DNA of 64,000 nucleotides, from NCBI RefSeq assembly GCF_918698245.1, contig NZ_CAKKMS010000002.1, positions 682,001 to 746,000 on the forward strand. The letters are read 5' to 3'. Position numbers and translations under genes: made by a program. This document shows, piece by piece, positions 26,109 to 34,477 of the stretch. The DNA is from Pedobacter sp. Bi126 (GTDB taxonomy: Bacteria; Bacteroidota; Bacteroidia; Sphingobacteriales; Sphingobacteriaceae). Numbering within the stretch: position 1 is the first letter of the stretch; the number at the start of each line of letters is the position of its first letter. The notes beneath the pieces are model-generated. The model worked only from the letters and a program-made list of their open reading frames with translations. It was not told the origin of the DNA and did no database searches.

Positions 26109-26679
26109 TATCCAAATCTCTGAATGATTATCTTTACCACAGATTAGCAATTATTATATCGTTTCATAGTATCCAAGAATTTATTCCTATCTAACAGGTA
26201 TTTCTGTTATTTAACATTAGTAAAACTTGCATTTCTATTGAATTTGACAATAGCACACCAACATACACAGATTATAAACTATAACATGTTAGCTAGTAAT
26301 GTACTGGTAAAGCAAGTTAGGATTTGCACAGGTTTTGCACAGCATCGGTACTAAAAGGGGATAGAACTAAAATCGTCCTTTATTCGCACTATGCAACGAT
26401 TAGAAATAAAACAAAAATGCCCTTCAAGATATCGTGAAGGGCATTGGCTCACGATCCAATGTACTTTTCAAGAAATCCACTTGATGACCTTATCAAAAAT
26501 TGCAAGATTTGATGCATATTCTTTAGAATAAGATATAGATTTATAATGCTTTAAGGTTGTTTCAAATTACATCGTAAATTTCATCCTTTTGCGAATAAAA
26601 TTTGATGAATTGCAGCAGTAAAAGCCCCTCCGCGAGATATTTTTATTGGGATATTATCAAGCATACCACTGCTGTAAAA
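26109..26679. other. Gap without a gene; terminator of the leftward oxidoreductase inside
   Basis: No coding region is visible on either strand. The only clear structure is the hairpin at 26413-26444. The rest is AT-rich and separates two convergent units of the integrated element. Confidence 0.5.
26413..26444 (-). terminator. Rho-independent terminator
   Basis: AATGCCCTTCA/TGAAGGGCATT arms around AGATATCG; on the minus strand the stem is followed by TTTTGTTTTA. It ends transcription of the leftward quinone-oxidoreductase gene at 26680. Confidence 0.75.
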
Positions 26680-27672
26680 CTAAGGAATCAATATGATTTT
26701 TCCAACTGCGTTTTTAGTCTGGATAATTCCATGCGCTTTTGCCATCTCCCCAAGGGGCAATAATTCAGAGATATGCGTTTTAATCTCACCAGCAGACAAT
26801 AAACGAGCTATATTCTCCATATCTTGCAAATAATTCGGGTTTGGCTTTACACTTACCCTGCTAACCGTTATATTCCTTTCCGATTTAGCCTTATCGATAA
26901 AATGCTGATCTGGATAGACCACGATACTCGATAATATCCCTCCATCTTTGAGGGTTTTCAATGATCTGGCCAAATGGGTATCTTCTGTACTGCTTACCTC
27001 AACTTCAACCCAGACCGCATCATGCACAATATCAGCATCATTTATGATCTCTTCTACTGCTTGGGTTTGGTAGTCGAAAAATTCGTCCGCGCCCAGGCCA
27101 AGAACAAAATCCCTGTTAGCACCAGAAGCAACAGCAATCACATATGCACCGAAATGCTTGGCTAATTGTACTGCATAATGTCCAACGCCACCAGAGGCAC
27201 CATATATAATCACTTTGTCTCCTTTTTTCACCTTGGCGAAATTTACCACAGATGCCCATGCTGTCAAGGCTGCCATGGTTGCGCCCGCCGCTTCTTCAAA
27301 GCTTACGTTAGCTGGCTTGATCACCATTTCGGATTCAGGCGCAGCCACAAATTCAGCGTAGGCATTTGCCTGTCCGATAAAGTTGAAGTTTCCAAAAACC
27401 TCATCACCAACCTTGAATTTTGTAACCTCTTTACCTGTTTCTACGACAATCCCTGCCACGTCCCACCCAAGGATAATATTCTTTTCATCCCCTTTACGGG
27501 CATAGATAATATCTAATGCCGCCTGGTTTCTACGCACAAACGCATCAACAGGATTAATGCTTACTGCCTTTACCTGAACCAAAATTTCTGTATCCGTGAT
27601 TGATGGGACTGGAACTTCTGAGAGAACCAGGTTTTCAGGTCCACCAATTTCTTTTAATGTTATTGCTTTCAT
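26680..27672 (-). CDS. NADP-dependent quinone-oxidoreductase-like protein (MDR superfamily), copy 1
   Basis: 330 residues. The zinc-free medium-chain reductase pattern is clear: N-terminal GroES-like part with 'VKAVSINPVDAFVRRN' (about 33-48), 'GWDVAGIVVETGKEV', then the Rossmann motif 'VIIYGASGGVGHYAVQLAKHFGA' (about 148-170). The catalytic-zinc cysteines of alcohol dehydrogenases are absent. Such enzymes reduce quinones, enones or related electrophiles with NADPH. It is divergent from a monooxygenase-like gene across an unusual inverted-repeat control region, and is a close relative of the gene at 30437. Confidence 0.88.
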   Translation of the reverse strand: MKAITLKEIGGPENLVLSEVPVPSITDTEILVQVKAVSINPVDAFVRRNQAALDIIYARKGDEKNIILGWDVAGIVVETGKEVTKFKVGDEVFGNFNFIGQANAYAEFVAAPESEMVIKPANVSFEEAAGATMAALTAWASVVNFAKVKKGDKVIIYGASGGVGHYAVQLAKHFGAYVIAVASGANRDFVLGLGADEFFDYQTQAVEEIINDADIVHDAVWVEVEVSSTEDTHLARSLKTLKDGGILSSIVVYPDQHFIDKAKSERNITVSRVSVKPNPNYLQDMENIARLLSAGEIKTHISELLPLGEMAKAHGIIQTKNAVGKIILIP

Positions 27673-27715
27673 TATTATGATATTTTTATCAAAGGTAATT
27701 CCGATTTCAAATGTC

Positions 27716-27833
27716 TGTTTTGTTTAAAATGTCAATTTAACTTTGCTGAAAGTGTCATTTTTTCCTTCGGTATACATTAATTTATAGGCCATGACATTTT
27801 AAACAACTAAGAATTGACATTTTAAACAAAACA
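27716..27833. promoter_or_regulatory. Inverted-repeat operator region in a divergent promoter
   Basis: Two 22-bp arms (27716-27737 and 27812-27833) are perfect inverted copies with core TTTAAAATGTCAATT. A third partial site, ATGACATTTTAAACAA, lies at 27791-27806. The arms lie between the leftward oxidoreductase (start 27672) and the rightward monooxygenase-like gene (start 27928). A related pair of half-sites is found upstream of the second oxidoreductase (31464-31504). This is most simply an operator for a regulator encoded in the element, the AraC-type gene at 28444 being the best candidate. Confidence 0.7.
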
Positions 27834-27927
27834 TTTTACCTAGTTGGGCTTTAACTTTGACCATATATCTAAGGCTGTTGAAAGTACGGTCCCGATGTAA
27901 TTAACGAATTTTTAAAATATACTTGCA

Positions 27928-28299
27928 ATGTCAGAACATTCAACTTTGCGGCTTACGATGTCCGCCACTTTGGATCCCAATGAATGGGAAAAACTTGAAC
28001 AACTAATGGCCGAAGCAAAAATCTTTGTGCCAACGGAAGGACCTGGGGTACTTATCCATGAGGGTCATTACGATCCTGAGACACACAATGTTTTGTTTTT
28101 GGAATCATACGCCGACGAACATGCACTGCTCAAACATGCCGAAGTCTTTGGACAGATAATGAACAAATACAAAGTGGACTGGAAAATAAAGAGAATAGAT
28201 TTACTTGGAAATTACTCACCCGAGATTTTTGCGATGTTGAAAGGAATGGCCAATGGTGCGGAAGTCAACCTTTATAACCATGTATTTAAAAATAAATAG
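27928..28299 (+). CDS. Antibiotic-biosynthesis/quinol monooxygenase-like small protein
   Basis: 123 residues. The pattern 'TLDPNEWEKLEQLMAEAKIFVPTEGPGVLIHEGHYDPE' followed by 'NVLFLESYADEHALLKHAEV' is that of the ABM dimeric ferredoxin-like fold: helix, strand, then a 'E-x-Y-x-x-x-x-A-x-x-x-H' segment near 63-76. These cofactor-free proteins oxidise quinols or act on related aromatics. It is divergent from a quinone-reductase-like gene and shares its palindromic control region, which fits a joint role in quinone turnover. Confidence 0.7.
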   Translation: MSEHSTLRLTMSATLDPNEWEKLEQLMAEAKIFVPTEGPGVLIHEGHYDPETHNVLFLESYADEHALLKHAEVFGQIMNKYKVDWKIKRIDLLGNYSPEIFAMLKGMANGAEVNLYNHVFKNK

Positions 28300-28366
28300 T
28301 TATTGCTGAAATGCATTCAATAGCTGCATTCCAAGGGAAAAAAAACATAGCTCAATAATTTACGGA

Positions 28367-28397
28367 AGCTCATTTTACAGACTATGTAAAATGAGCT
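28367..28397. terminator. Strong hairpin between convergent genes
   Basis: AGCTCATTTTACA/TGTAAAATGAGCT, 13-bp perfect arms with a 5-base loop, lies between the monooxygenase-like gene (+) and the AraC gene (-). It probably terminates both. Confidence 0.7.
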
Positions 28398-28443
28398 ATG
28401 GTTTTAACACTTCGATTTTAACAACTTGACCTTCGCGAATTAG

Positions 28444-29259
28444 CTAAGTAAGTTTTCCTAGAATTTCAGAAGGAGGATATCCAAAATGTTTCTTAAATGC
28501 AAAGGAAAAATGCGAAAGGTTCTCAAAACCCGTTTCCAGATAAATTTCTGTTGCCTTCTTCTCTTTCTTCGACAGTTGAAAATGCGCCAGTTCCAAACGC
28601 TTTATGGTCAGCCAACGCTGGGGTGTAATCTTGAAGGCCTTTTTAAAATCTCTGATAAAAGTGGAAAGACTACGTCCGGTTAGGTAAGCAAATTTTTCAA
28701 GTGGCATATTGAACTTAAAATGTTTCTCCATAAAATCAACCAGATTGATCTTTCCCGGTTCCGAGAAATCGGACAGCACACTATCGATATCTGGCTCGAT
28801 AGATCTAAGGATAGATATTGCCTCATATAGCTTGAGCTCGGCAATTTTTTCCGGAAGAGGCTGTTCAAGGTTAAGATATGGAATTACCGAAGCAAAGAAA
28901 CTCTCCAGTAATGGCTGTTTATTCAAGATCCTTACCGAACTATCGGGAGGCGCCGTCAGGTTGGGTCTTTCATTGGCATAGAATGCTTTCAGTTTATCGA
29001 CGGTAAGACCAAAAACTACAGCTTGGTAGGGCAGGTTGTTCATTGGTTGTTTGATCACTGTCGAAATCTGGTTTCTTGGAAAAAGCAGCATGCTATCCGC
29101 TCCGAAGATATAAGTACGCTCTGCCTGTATGACCTTCATCTCACCAGAAATGATCAGTACAAAGGAGTGAAACTCAAAGCTGAGATCATCTTTGAAAATG
29201 CCTTCTTCCGTAACGGTCCATACAAGGTCGGTAAATCTGCTGTAGTTTCGTTTCGCCAT
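28444..29259 (-). CDS. AraC family regulator of the integrated element
   Basis: 271 residues. An N-terminal AraC-binding/cupin-like half ('LSFEFHSFVLIISGEMKVIQ', 'SMLLFPRNQIS') precedes a C-terminal DNA-binding domain from about 165 ('KFNMPLEKFAYLTGRSLSTFIRDFKKAFK', 'KKATEIYLETGFENLSHFSFAFKKHFGYPPSEI'). It is surrounded by two quinone-oxidoreductase homologues, a DJ-1 protein and a monooxygenase-like protein, so it is the likely regulator that reads the shared TTTAAAATGTCA sites. The inducer, perhaps a quinone or aldehyde, is inferred. Confidence 0.88.
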   Translation of the reverse strand: MAKRNYSRFTDLVWTVTEEGIFKDDLSFEFHSFVLIISGEMKVIQAERTYIFGADSMLLFPRNQISTVIKQPMNNLPYQAVVFGLTVDKLKAFYANERPNLTAPPDSSVRILNKQPLLESFFASVIPYLNLEQPLPEKIAELKLYEAISILRSIEPDIDSVLSDFSEPGKINLVDFMEKHFKFNMPLEKFAYLTGRSLSTFIRDFKKAFKITPQRWLTIKRLELAHFQLSKKEKKATEIYLETGFENLSHFSFAFKKHFGYPPSEILGKLT

Positions 29260-29318
29260 TGCTAATCAATTCATATAACCTAGAAAATATGGATTATGTT
29301 AATAGTTCCGTACAATGC

Positions 29319-30323
29319 CTATCTGGCTTCCGATAATATTTCTTGGAGTTTCTTTGCTTGTGCATCCATTGCCTGCGGACCATTTCCAGTCAACAACTTG
29401 AACTTTGGATCGTACACTACCTGGATTGCAAGTGGATTAAATTTGGTTTCAACTTGGTAGTCTCCATTTCTGAGTGCGTCTTCAACAATAAATTCCAACC
29501 TGGTTTTCCTACCGGGTATTTTTGGATAAGCCATTCTCACTGCAATCATTTCAGCGAGCTTCGAAGATACGGTTATTTTGGCACCTTTGAAATTATGGTT
29601 AACCGTAGTAGATATCTTTCCATTAACTGAAACCCTGTATTTTGTTGATGTCAATGCCACCGGCGCATGGCAGATCAATGAAATTAAAGCTCCGTTTTCG
29701 CGGAGGATATTAAGAAGTTCCCCCAGATAAGGATTCTCATAAAAGTCTACCATAGGTCCATGCCCACCGGGCAAATGGACAAAGTCAAAGTCTTTCAGTT
29801 TTAAGGTATTTTCTGGATCACGATCTTTTTCCAATAGTTGATTGATAGAAAAGAACTTGTTTTCCAGTAACTTACCCATGCTTTTCAAAAGTTCTGGATA
29901 AAGAACCTTTACCTCTTTGTCTGTGTTAGGCAACAAGTCGGAGATCGGGATTTTGCCCAGATACTTATAAGCAGTGCTCAATTCTCCATCTCTTCTTGCC
30001 ACCAGTTTCGTCCTTTTCTTGCGAAAGTTATCAGCATTAAAATTGAATAGCTGATCGACCATCATACTTCCCATCTCAGCGCCCATTTTATCCATCGCAT
30101 GGAGACTTAGTGACAGCCCATTGATGTCCAACTGTGGGGCCATACCGTCCGGGGTAGCAAATACAAATTCATGGGTATCGGCAAAAGTTTGTAATACCCT
30201 TGCCAATTCGATGAGGAAAAATCCGGTCGATAGTCCGATATGACTTTTTGGCTCGGCAAGGGGCAATATTCTTGCTGAAGAAATTATGATGAGCGCTTTG
30301 CGTCTTTTATGATGGATAGTCAT
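29319..30323 (-). CDS. DJ-1/PfpI superfamily protein (Hsp31-like)
   Basis: 334 residues, longer than the ~190 of simple PfpI proteins and in the size range of Hsp31-like members. 'FDFVHLPGGHGPMVDFYENPYLGELL' (about 188-213) and the nucleophile elbow 'GALISLICHAPVALTS' with its Cys-His pair are the family hallmarks. Several relatives hydrate glyoxals or protect proteins from reactive carbonyls. It lies 59 bases upstream of the AraC gene on the same strand and may be co-transcribed with it. The exact reaction is not determinable here. Confidence 0.85.
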   Translation of the reverse strand: MTIHHKRRKALIIISSARILPLAEPKSHIGLSTGFFLIELARVLQTFADTHEFVFATPDGMAPQLDINGLSLSLHAMDKMGAEMGSMMVDQLFNFNADNFRKKRTKLVARRDGELSTAYKYLGKIPISDLLPNTDKEVKVLYPELLKSMGKLLENKFFSINQLLEKDRDPENTLKLKDFDFVHLPGGHGPMVDFYENPYLGELLNILRENGALISLICHAPVALTSTKYRVSVNGKISTTVNHNFKGAKITVSSKLAEMIAVRMAYPKIPGRKTRLEFIVEDALRNGDYQVETKFNPLAIQVVYDPKFKLLTGNGPQAMDAQAKKLQEILSEAR

Positions 30324-30436
30324 TTATTATAATTATGGTATCGTAAAAATCTTATTCTAAGTCCAAAAGCGCAGTTAAAAATTAGGAAAAAACAGGCTTA
30401 GGAATGGAAAAGGCACAGTCCATCTACACGGTAAAA

Positions 30437-31423
30437 CTATAGCTTGATTACTATCTTGCCCTTAGTGGAATGCGTTTCTATCTGCTGGTGCGCCTTGTAA
30501 GTATCTTCGATAGTGAATGTTTGTGAGATGTAGGATTTTATCGCTCCAGATTCCAATAGTGACCTGATGGCCTCTATGTCCCCGACATGGTCCTTCGTAT
30601 CGGTGACATTCATCCTGGTAACGGTCACATCTTTCTCTTTTTTGGCATTTTCAATAAATTCAGCACTTGGATATACCATCACACTCAAAAGTGTTCCCCC
30701 TGGCTTTATTGCTAACAATGAACGGGCTATATGCGATTCGTCATTTTTCCACACTGCATCATGTACCATATCTGCATCTTTCACCAATTCCTCAAAATTT
30801 TGCGTTGAATAATCTACAAACTCATCGGCACCCAACCCGAGTACAAATTCTCTATTTGCCTCTGATGCAACCCCTATCACATATGCCCCAAAATACTTAG
30901 CGATCTGCACCGCATAGTGTCCAACACCGCCCGATGCCCCTGTAACGACAATTTTATCACCTTTTTTGATCTTGCCATAACCTACAAGTGAAACATAGGC
31001 TGTTTGTGCAGCCATTGTTGCGCCAGCAGCCTCTTCAAAACTTATGTTTGAAGGTTTCATTGCAAGGTCTACTTCAGGGGCACTCACATATTCTGCATAC
31101 CCAGCGCCCAATCCAAGGAAATTGATCATTCCAAAAACTTCGTCCCCCTTTTTAAAATTGACAACATTTTGTCCAACTTCGGTAATGACACCAGCGATAT
31201 CCCAGCCCAATATAATGTAAGGGGCCGCTGGCGTATTCAAACTTACCAGACTCCACCAATCTTTTACCTCATGAACATGTGCTTCCACAGGATTAACACT
31301 AAACGCCTTAACTTGCACCATTACTTCATTATCTCCGATTGAAGGTAGAGGAACCTCTTCCACGTAAAGGTTTTCTGCCGCACCAAACTCTTTTAAAACA
31401 ACTGCTTTCATATTTTCTGTCAT
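30437..31423 (-). CDS. NADP-dependent quinone-oxidoreductase-like protein (MDR superfamily), copy 2
   Basis: 328 residues and clearly paralogous to the gene at 26680: 'VKAFSVNPVEAHVHE', 'GWDIAGVITEVGQNV' and 'IVVTGASGGVGHYAVQIAKYFGAY' align throughout, and both share 'VLGLGADEF-x-DY'. The Met at residue 5 is an alternative start. The ADH zinc ligands are missing. Its upstream region carries half-sites like those of copy 1. Retention of two paralogues in one element suggests different but related electrophilic substrates. Confidence 0.88.
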   Translation of the reverse strand: MTENMKAVVLKEFGAAENLYVEEVPLPSIGDNEVMVQVKAFSVNPVEAHVHEVKDWWSLVSLNTPAAPYIILGWDIAGVITEVGQNVVNFKKGDEVFGMINFLGLGAGYAEYVSAPEVDLAMKPSNISFEEAAGATMAAQTAYVSLVGYGKIKKGDKIVVTGASGGVGHYAVQIAKYFGAYVIGVASEANREFVLGLGADEFVDYSTQNFEELVKDADMVHDAVWKNDESHIARSLLAIKPGGTLLSVMVYPSAEFIENAKKEKDVTVTRMNVTDTKDHVGDIEAIRSLLESGAIKSYISQTFTIEDTYKAHQQIETHSTKGKIVIKL

Positions 31424-31914
31424 ACTTAGGAAGCAAAGTTATTTGATAACGCTAAACCTAGTTTTGCTGAAAATGTCAATTTTAGTTTGTTCAAACTGTC
31501 AAAACCTTGTGGCGAACGCTTGGTTACGAACCAAAAAAACAAAAAGATTAGCTATCATAAAACAAGCATTTAAGAAAGGATAGGGCTAAATATCCTCCAC
31601 TGATACCATTATCAATCCTCCTTATACCGGCTTCCATTCTCAAATCAGGGTGGACTTTTCATCGAGTATAAAACAAAGAAGACCTGCAACTTGCGTTGTA
31701 GGTCTTGCTCCAGAGGCTTTTTGCTTCTCCATAAAGCTAATTGATGACCTTAAGAGAGTTGGCCATATAGAAGAGAGAGATTCGACTAACACAATAAATT
31801 ATATACAAAAATTAAGACATTAACAATTAACTAAAGATTTGTCATACCAATTGCCCACTCTCTTTTATACCCAATATCCAAACTGTGAATGTAAAATAAC
31901 TTGATGCCAATTGG
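31424..31914. promoter_or_regulatory. Promoter region of oxidoreductase copy 2, otherwise empty gap
   Basis: TTGCTGAAAATGTCAATT (31464-31481) and TTTGTTCAAACTGTCAAAA (31486-31504) resemble the sites at 27716-27833, including the flanking TTGCTGAAA also seen near 27743. To the right lies the hydrolase terminator at 31679-31706, and no gene is visible in the remainder. Confidence 0.6.
31679..31706 (-). terminator. Rho-independent terminator of the hydrolase unit
   Basis: AAGACCTGCAAC/GTTGTAGGTCTT arms with a TTGC loop and one G-T pair; on the minus strand they are followed by CTTTGTTTTA. It lies downstream of the leftward hydrolase pseudogene. Confidence 0.7.
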
Positions 31915-32983
31915 CTATTTAAGATTTTGCGTAAAGAATGATTCCAATCTGTCAAACGGAATCATATCCAGTTTATCATACAGGTCAACGTGAACACCAT
32001 TTGGAATAATCATCAACTCTTTAGGTTCAGCGGCTGCCTTATAAATATCTTCACTGAAATAACGTGAATGTGCATTTTCTCCTGCGATCAAAAGCATAGG
32101 TCTTGGAGAGATTTCCTTCACGTACGTCAATATTGGCATATTCATAAATGACAACGGGTTTGTGATCAACCAAGCTCCGTTTGAATTCACTGAATTCGGA
32201 TGAAAACCGCGAGACGTTCTATAATAGTCAAAATATTCTTTTACAAATTGGGGTTCATCACCTTTTAGAGTTTCTGGCAGGTTTCTTGGACCATCTGCAG
32301 GTTTTCCATTTTCTGCATCTTTCCAACGTTGCAGGCTCAAACCCTCTAACGTTTTTGTACGTTGTTCAGGAGTTACAGAATCGTTGTATCCTTTCGAAAT
32401 TACTCTTGTCATATCGTACATACTTGTCGTTGCAACGGCTTTTACCCTTTTGTCGACAGCAGTCGCATTCAGGGCAAAACCTCCAAAACCGCAAATCCCG
32501 ATGATTCCGATTTTATCCCTGTCCACATTTTTTTGTAGTCCCAAAAAATCTATCGCTGCACTGAAATCTTCGGTATTGATCTCCGGGGAGGCAACATTTC
32601 TGGGTTCGCCACCACTTTCGCCTGTATAGGAAGGGTCAAATGCAATTACCACAAAACCACGTTCTGCCATCTGGTTGGCATACAATCCAGAAGATTGCTG
32701 CTTCACCGCACCAAAAGGTCCGCTTACTGCCAATGAAGCCAATTTTTTCATTTCCTGCATTTTTTGGAATATACAGATCTCCGGATAAAGTAATACCGTA
32801 ACGGTTTTTAAAAGTTACTTTTTCACGGGTTACTTTATCGCTCAATTTAAAAGTATAATGTGCTGCTTGCTCTGTTGTATTCATTTTTTTTGAATTTTTA
32901 GTTAATGATTGCTGTTTCTTCTGTGCTGATAACTGCCCTAAGGACAATAACGACACAGTGATAATTAATGTTAGTTTTTTCAT
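31915..32983 (-). pseudogene. Exported alpha/beta hydrolase (DLH-like) broken by a one-base frameshift
   Basis: The first frame (start 32983) encodes a signal peptide (MKKLTLIITVSLLSLGQLSAQ) and 'TFKNRYGITLSGDLYIPKNAGNEK', then drifts into nonsense. The second frame continues seamlessly as 'KKLASLAVSGPFGAVKQQSSGLYANQMAERGFVVIAFDPSYTGESGG' and on to the end at 31915. The shift falls in a run of six T (32743-32748; six A on the coding strand) where five would restore one ~350-residue protein. The nucleophile elbow 'GICGFGGFAL' suggests a cysteine nucleophile as in dienelactone hydrolases, with 'PRMLLIAGENAHS' and a late 'PNGVHVDLYD' histidine. Either a true mutation, phase variation or a sequencing error. 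Confidence 0.8.
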
Positions 32984-33037
32984 TTTTGATTATTTACCTG
33001 ATCAAATTCTTCATCTGTTACCGGTTGTGTATTTCAA

Positions 33038-33493
33038 TGAAAGTGACCCCTCTGTTTCGGACCAAACTGGCCACCAATTTGATTACCGGATGATGCGCAT
33101 TTAAGTTCCTTTCCCTCTGAACAAATATACATTTCGGATTCAAATCCATTTTCCTCAGAGCATTTCGGCTCAATCCATCCTACTGCAAGATTTATCCTCA
33201 ATTCACCCCGGCTTAAAGTCCAAAATCCATTCGCAGGTAATTAAACGCGCAAAAAAACGCCATAAATCCTCCAAAACAGCGAAGCGACCGTAGTCCATCC
33301 CGAATTGCAGATATGCTCCCAGGAGCCTTTATTTTATGCAGAATTTGGAAGATTATTCCTAAAAGCCAATCGAAGAAAAGGCTGATCGAAAGATCAGAAC
33401 GGCCAGCTTGCCCCGGAACAGGTGGTCACTTTAAAGCGTAATGGGGTGACAGTTTAAATGCGGAACGGGTGGCCATTTTTGCCGAAATGCCCA
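33038..33493. mobile_element. IS21-like remnant without transposase genes
   Basis: About 456 bp whose two ends carry repeated GTGACC/TGGCCACC-type units: left 'GTGACCCCTCTGTTTCGGACC' part and 'AACTGGCCACCAATTTG', right 'GGTGGTCACTTT', 'GGGGTGACAGTTT' and 'GGGTGGCCATTTTTGCC'. Multiple ~20-bp terminal repeats of this kind and TG...CA ends are features of the IS21 family in Bacteroidota. No istA or istB frame is present inside, so this is an internally deleted or MITE-like derivative. Its right end cuts the integrase gene near codon 167, so it inserted into the integrase or a deletion fused them. Confidence 0.6.
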
Positions 33494-33994
33494 ATCTGTA
33501 ACCTTAAATTCAAATTTTAAAAACTCAACAATCTTCTTTTGAGTGGCTTTCCATTGTTTTAATGTCTCTTTTGATCGTATTTCCTTCTCTACCAACTCGC
33601 TGAAATCTTTAATATGGATTTCAGTTAATTCTAATAATGAAGGTGTTTTATGTTCTTTTAACTCATTCTTTCTGCCTTCAATAGGAACGTTTTGGTAAAT
33701 GTTTTTTAGCATTAATGGGCTAACAGAATCATACTGGGTTTTTAATACATTAAAATTAACTTCGAGTGAGCTTTCAATGTGGTTAAGGGCTGAATTAATT
33801 TTCTTAGAATCAGTTGACCTCATTACTTTTTTCATTTCAACGTTCCAGTCCTCAACATGTACTTTTTGGGATGTTGAAAATTCAGCATCATTTCCATCAA
33901 TAGAAATCCTGCAAATAATAGGAGCAAGGCCCTTTGAATCGGCTTTTGATTTACGGTGCCAGAATAGGATTTTTAGGGTTTGGTTACTTTTCAT
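33494..33994 (-). pseudogene. Tyrosine integrase, N-terminal part only (truncated)
   Basis: From the ATG at 33994 the protein reads as the arm-binding domain of Bacteroidota tyrosine integrases ('LKILFWHRKSKADSKGLAPI', 'EFSTSQKVHVEDWN') and the start of the core-binding (SAM-like) domain ('KWKATQKK-I-V-E-F-L' region) to about residue 167. The frame then runs into the IS21-like sequence and stops at 33431 after some 20 foreign residues. The catalytic domain with its Arg, His-x-x-Arg and Tyr residues is gone. It points leftward beside the tRNA-Lys gene, exactly where the integrase of a tRNA-targeted element belongs. Confidence 0.8.
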
Positions 33995-34071
33995 TTCTCA
34001 ATCTTTTAGTAAAACATTTTATTTGTTTTCAGATTGTTTTTCAGCACTTTAAATCAATTTGATCTGGTATG

Positions 34072-34124
34072 ACTGGTGCCCAAATTTACCGATTACAATT
34101 GGGCACCAGTTAGGGCACCAGTTT
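34072..34124. promoter_or_regulatory. Candidate integrase arm-type repeats near attR
   Basis: One inverted (ACTGGTGCCCAAAT, 34072-34085) and two direct (ATTGGGCACCAGTT at 34098-34111; AGGGCACCAGTTT at 34112-34124) copies of the same motif lie between the integrase start and the tRNA. The motif recurs beside attL at 23848-23871 and I noticed it nowhere else in the window. Confidence 0.65.
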
Positions 34125-34196
34125 GTATGGTTTAAGATGGTTCGAAATGACTTATTATTTTTTCAGAATCGCGGTTTAAAATATCTTTTAAACAGA

Positions 34197-34220
34197 AAAG
34201 GCGCAATTTCTTGCGCCTTT
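34197..34220 (-). terminator. Terminator of tRNA-Lys
   Basis: AAAGGCGCAA/TTGCGCCTTT with a four-base loop, starting two bases beyond the tRNA 3' end on the minus strand and followed there by CTGTTTAAAAG. It belongs to the element side of the junction. Confidence 0.75.
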
Positions 34221-34222
34221 CG

Positions 34223-34295
34223 TGATCCCGCTGGGATTCGAACCCAGGACCACTACATTAAAAGTGTAATGCTCTACCAGCTGAGCTACGGAATC
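34223..34295 (-). tRNA. tRNA-Lys (anticodon TTT)
   Basis: On the minus strand the sequence begins GATTCCGTAGCTCAGCTGG, has an anticodon stem-loop ACACTTTTAATGT with anticodon TTT, a T arm with GGTTCGAATCC, and a 3' acceptor strand CGGGATC plus discriminator A that pairs with GATTCCG with one G-T. The CCA end is not encoded. Its 3' half is the attachment site of the 10.46 kb element to the left (identical 16 bases at 34222-34237 and 23764-23779). Because the integration recreated the 3' end, the tRNA remains intact. Confidence 0.95.
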
Positions 34296-34477
34296 TACTT
34301 TACTTAAAACGTTATCCGTTTCCTTTAAAGTGGTGCAAATATAGGGTTATGAAGCATTTCCTGCAAATAAAAAATTGCCAAATGCGTTAGTGTATTGATT
34401 TATAGGCGAATTAATTATTTAGCTTCTCTTTTTTAAACTTAATTGATATTTTTATCGCTCCAAATTTAATATCAATC

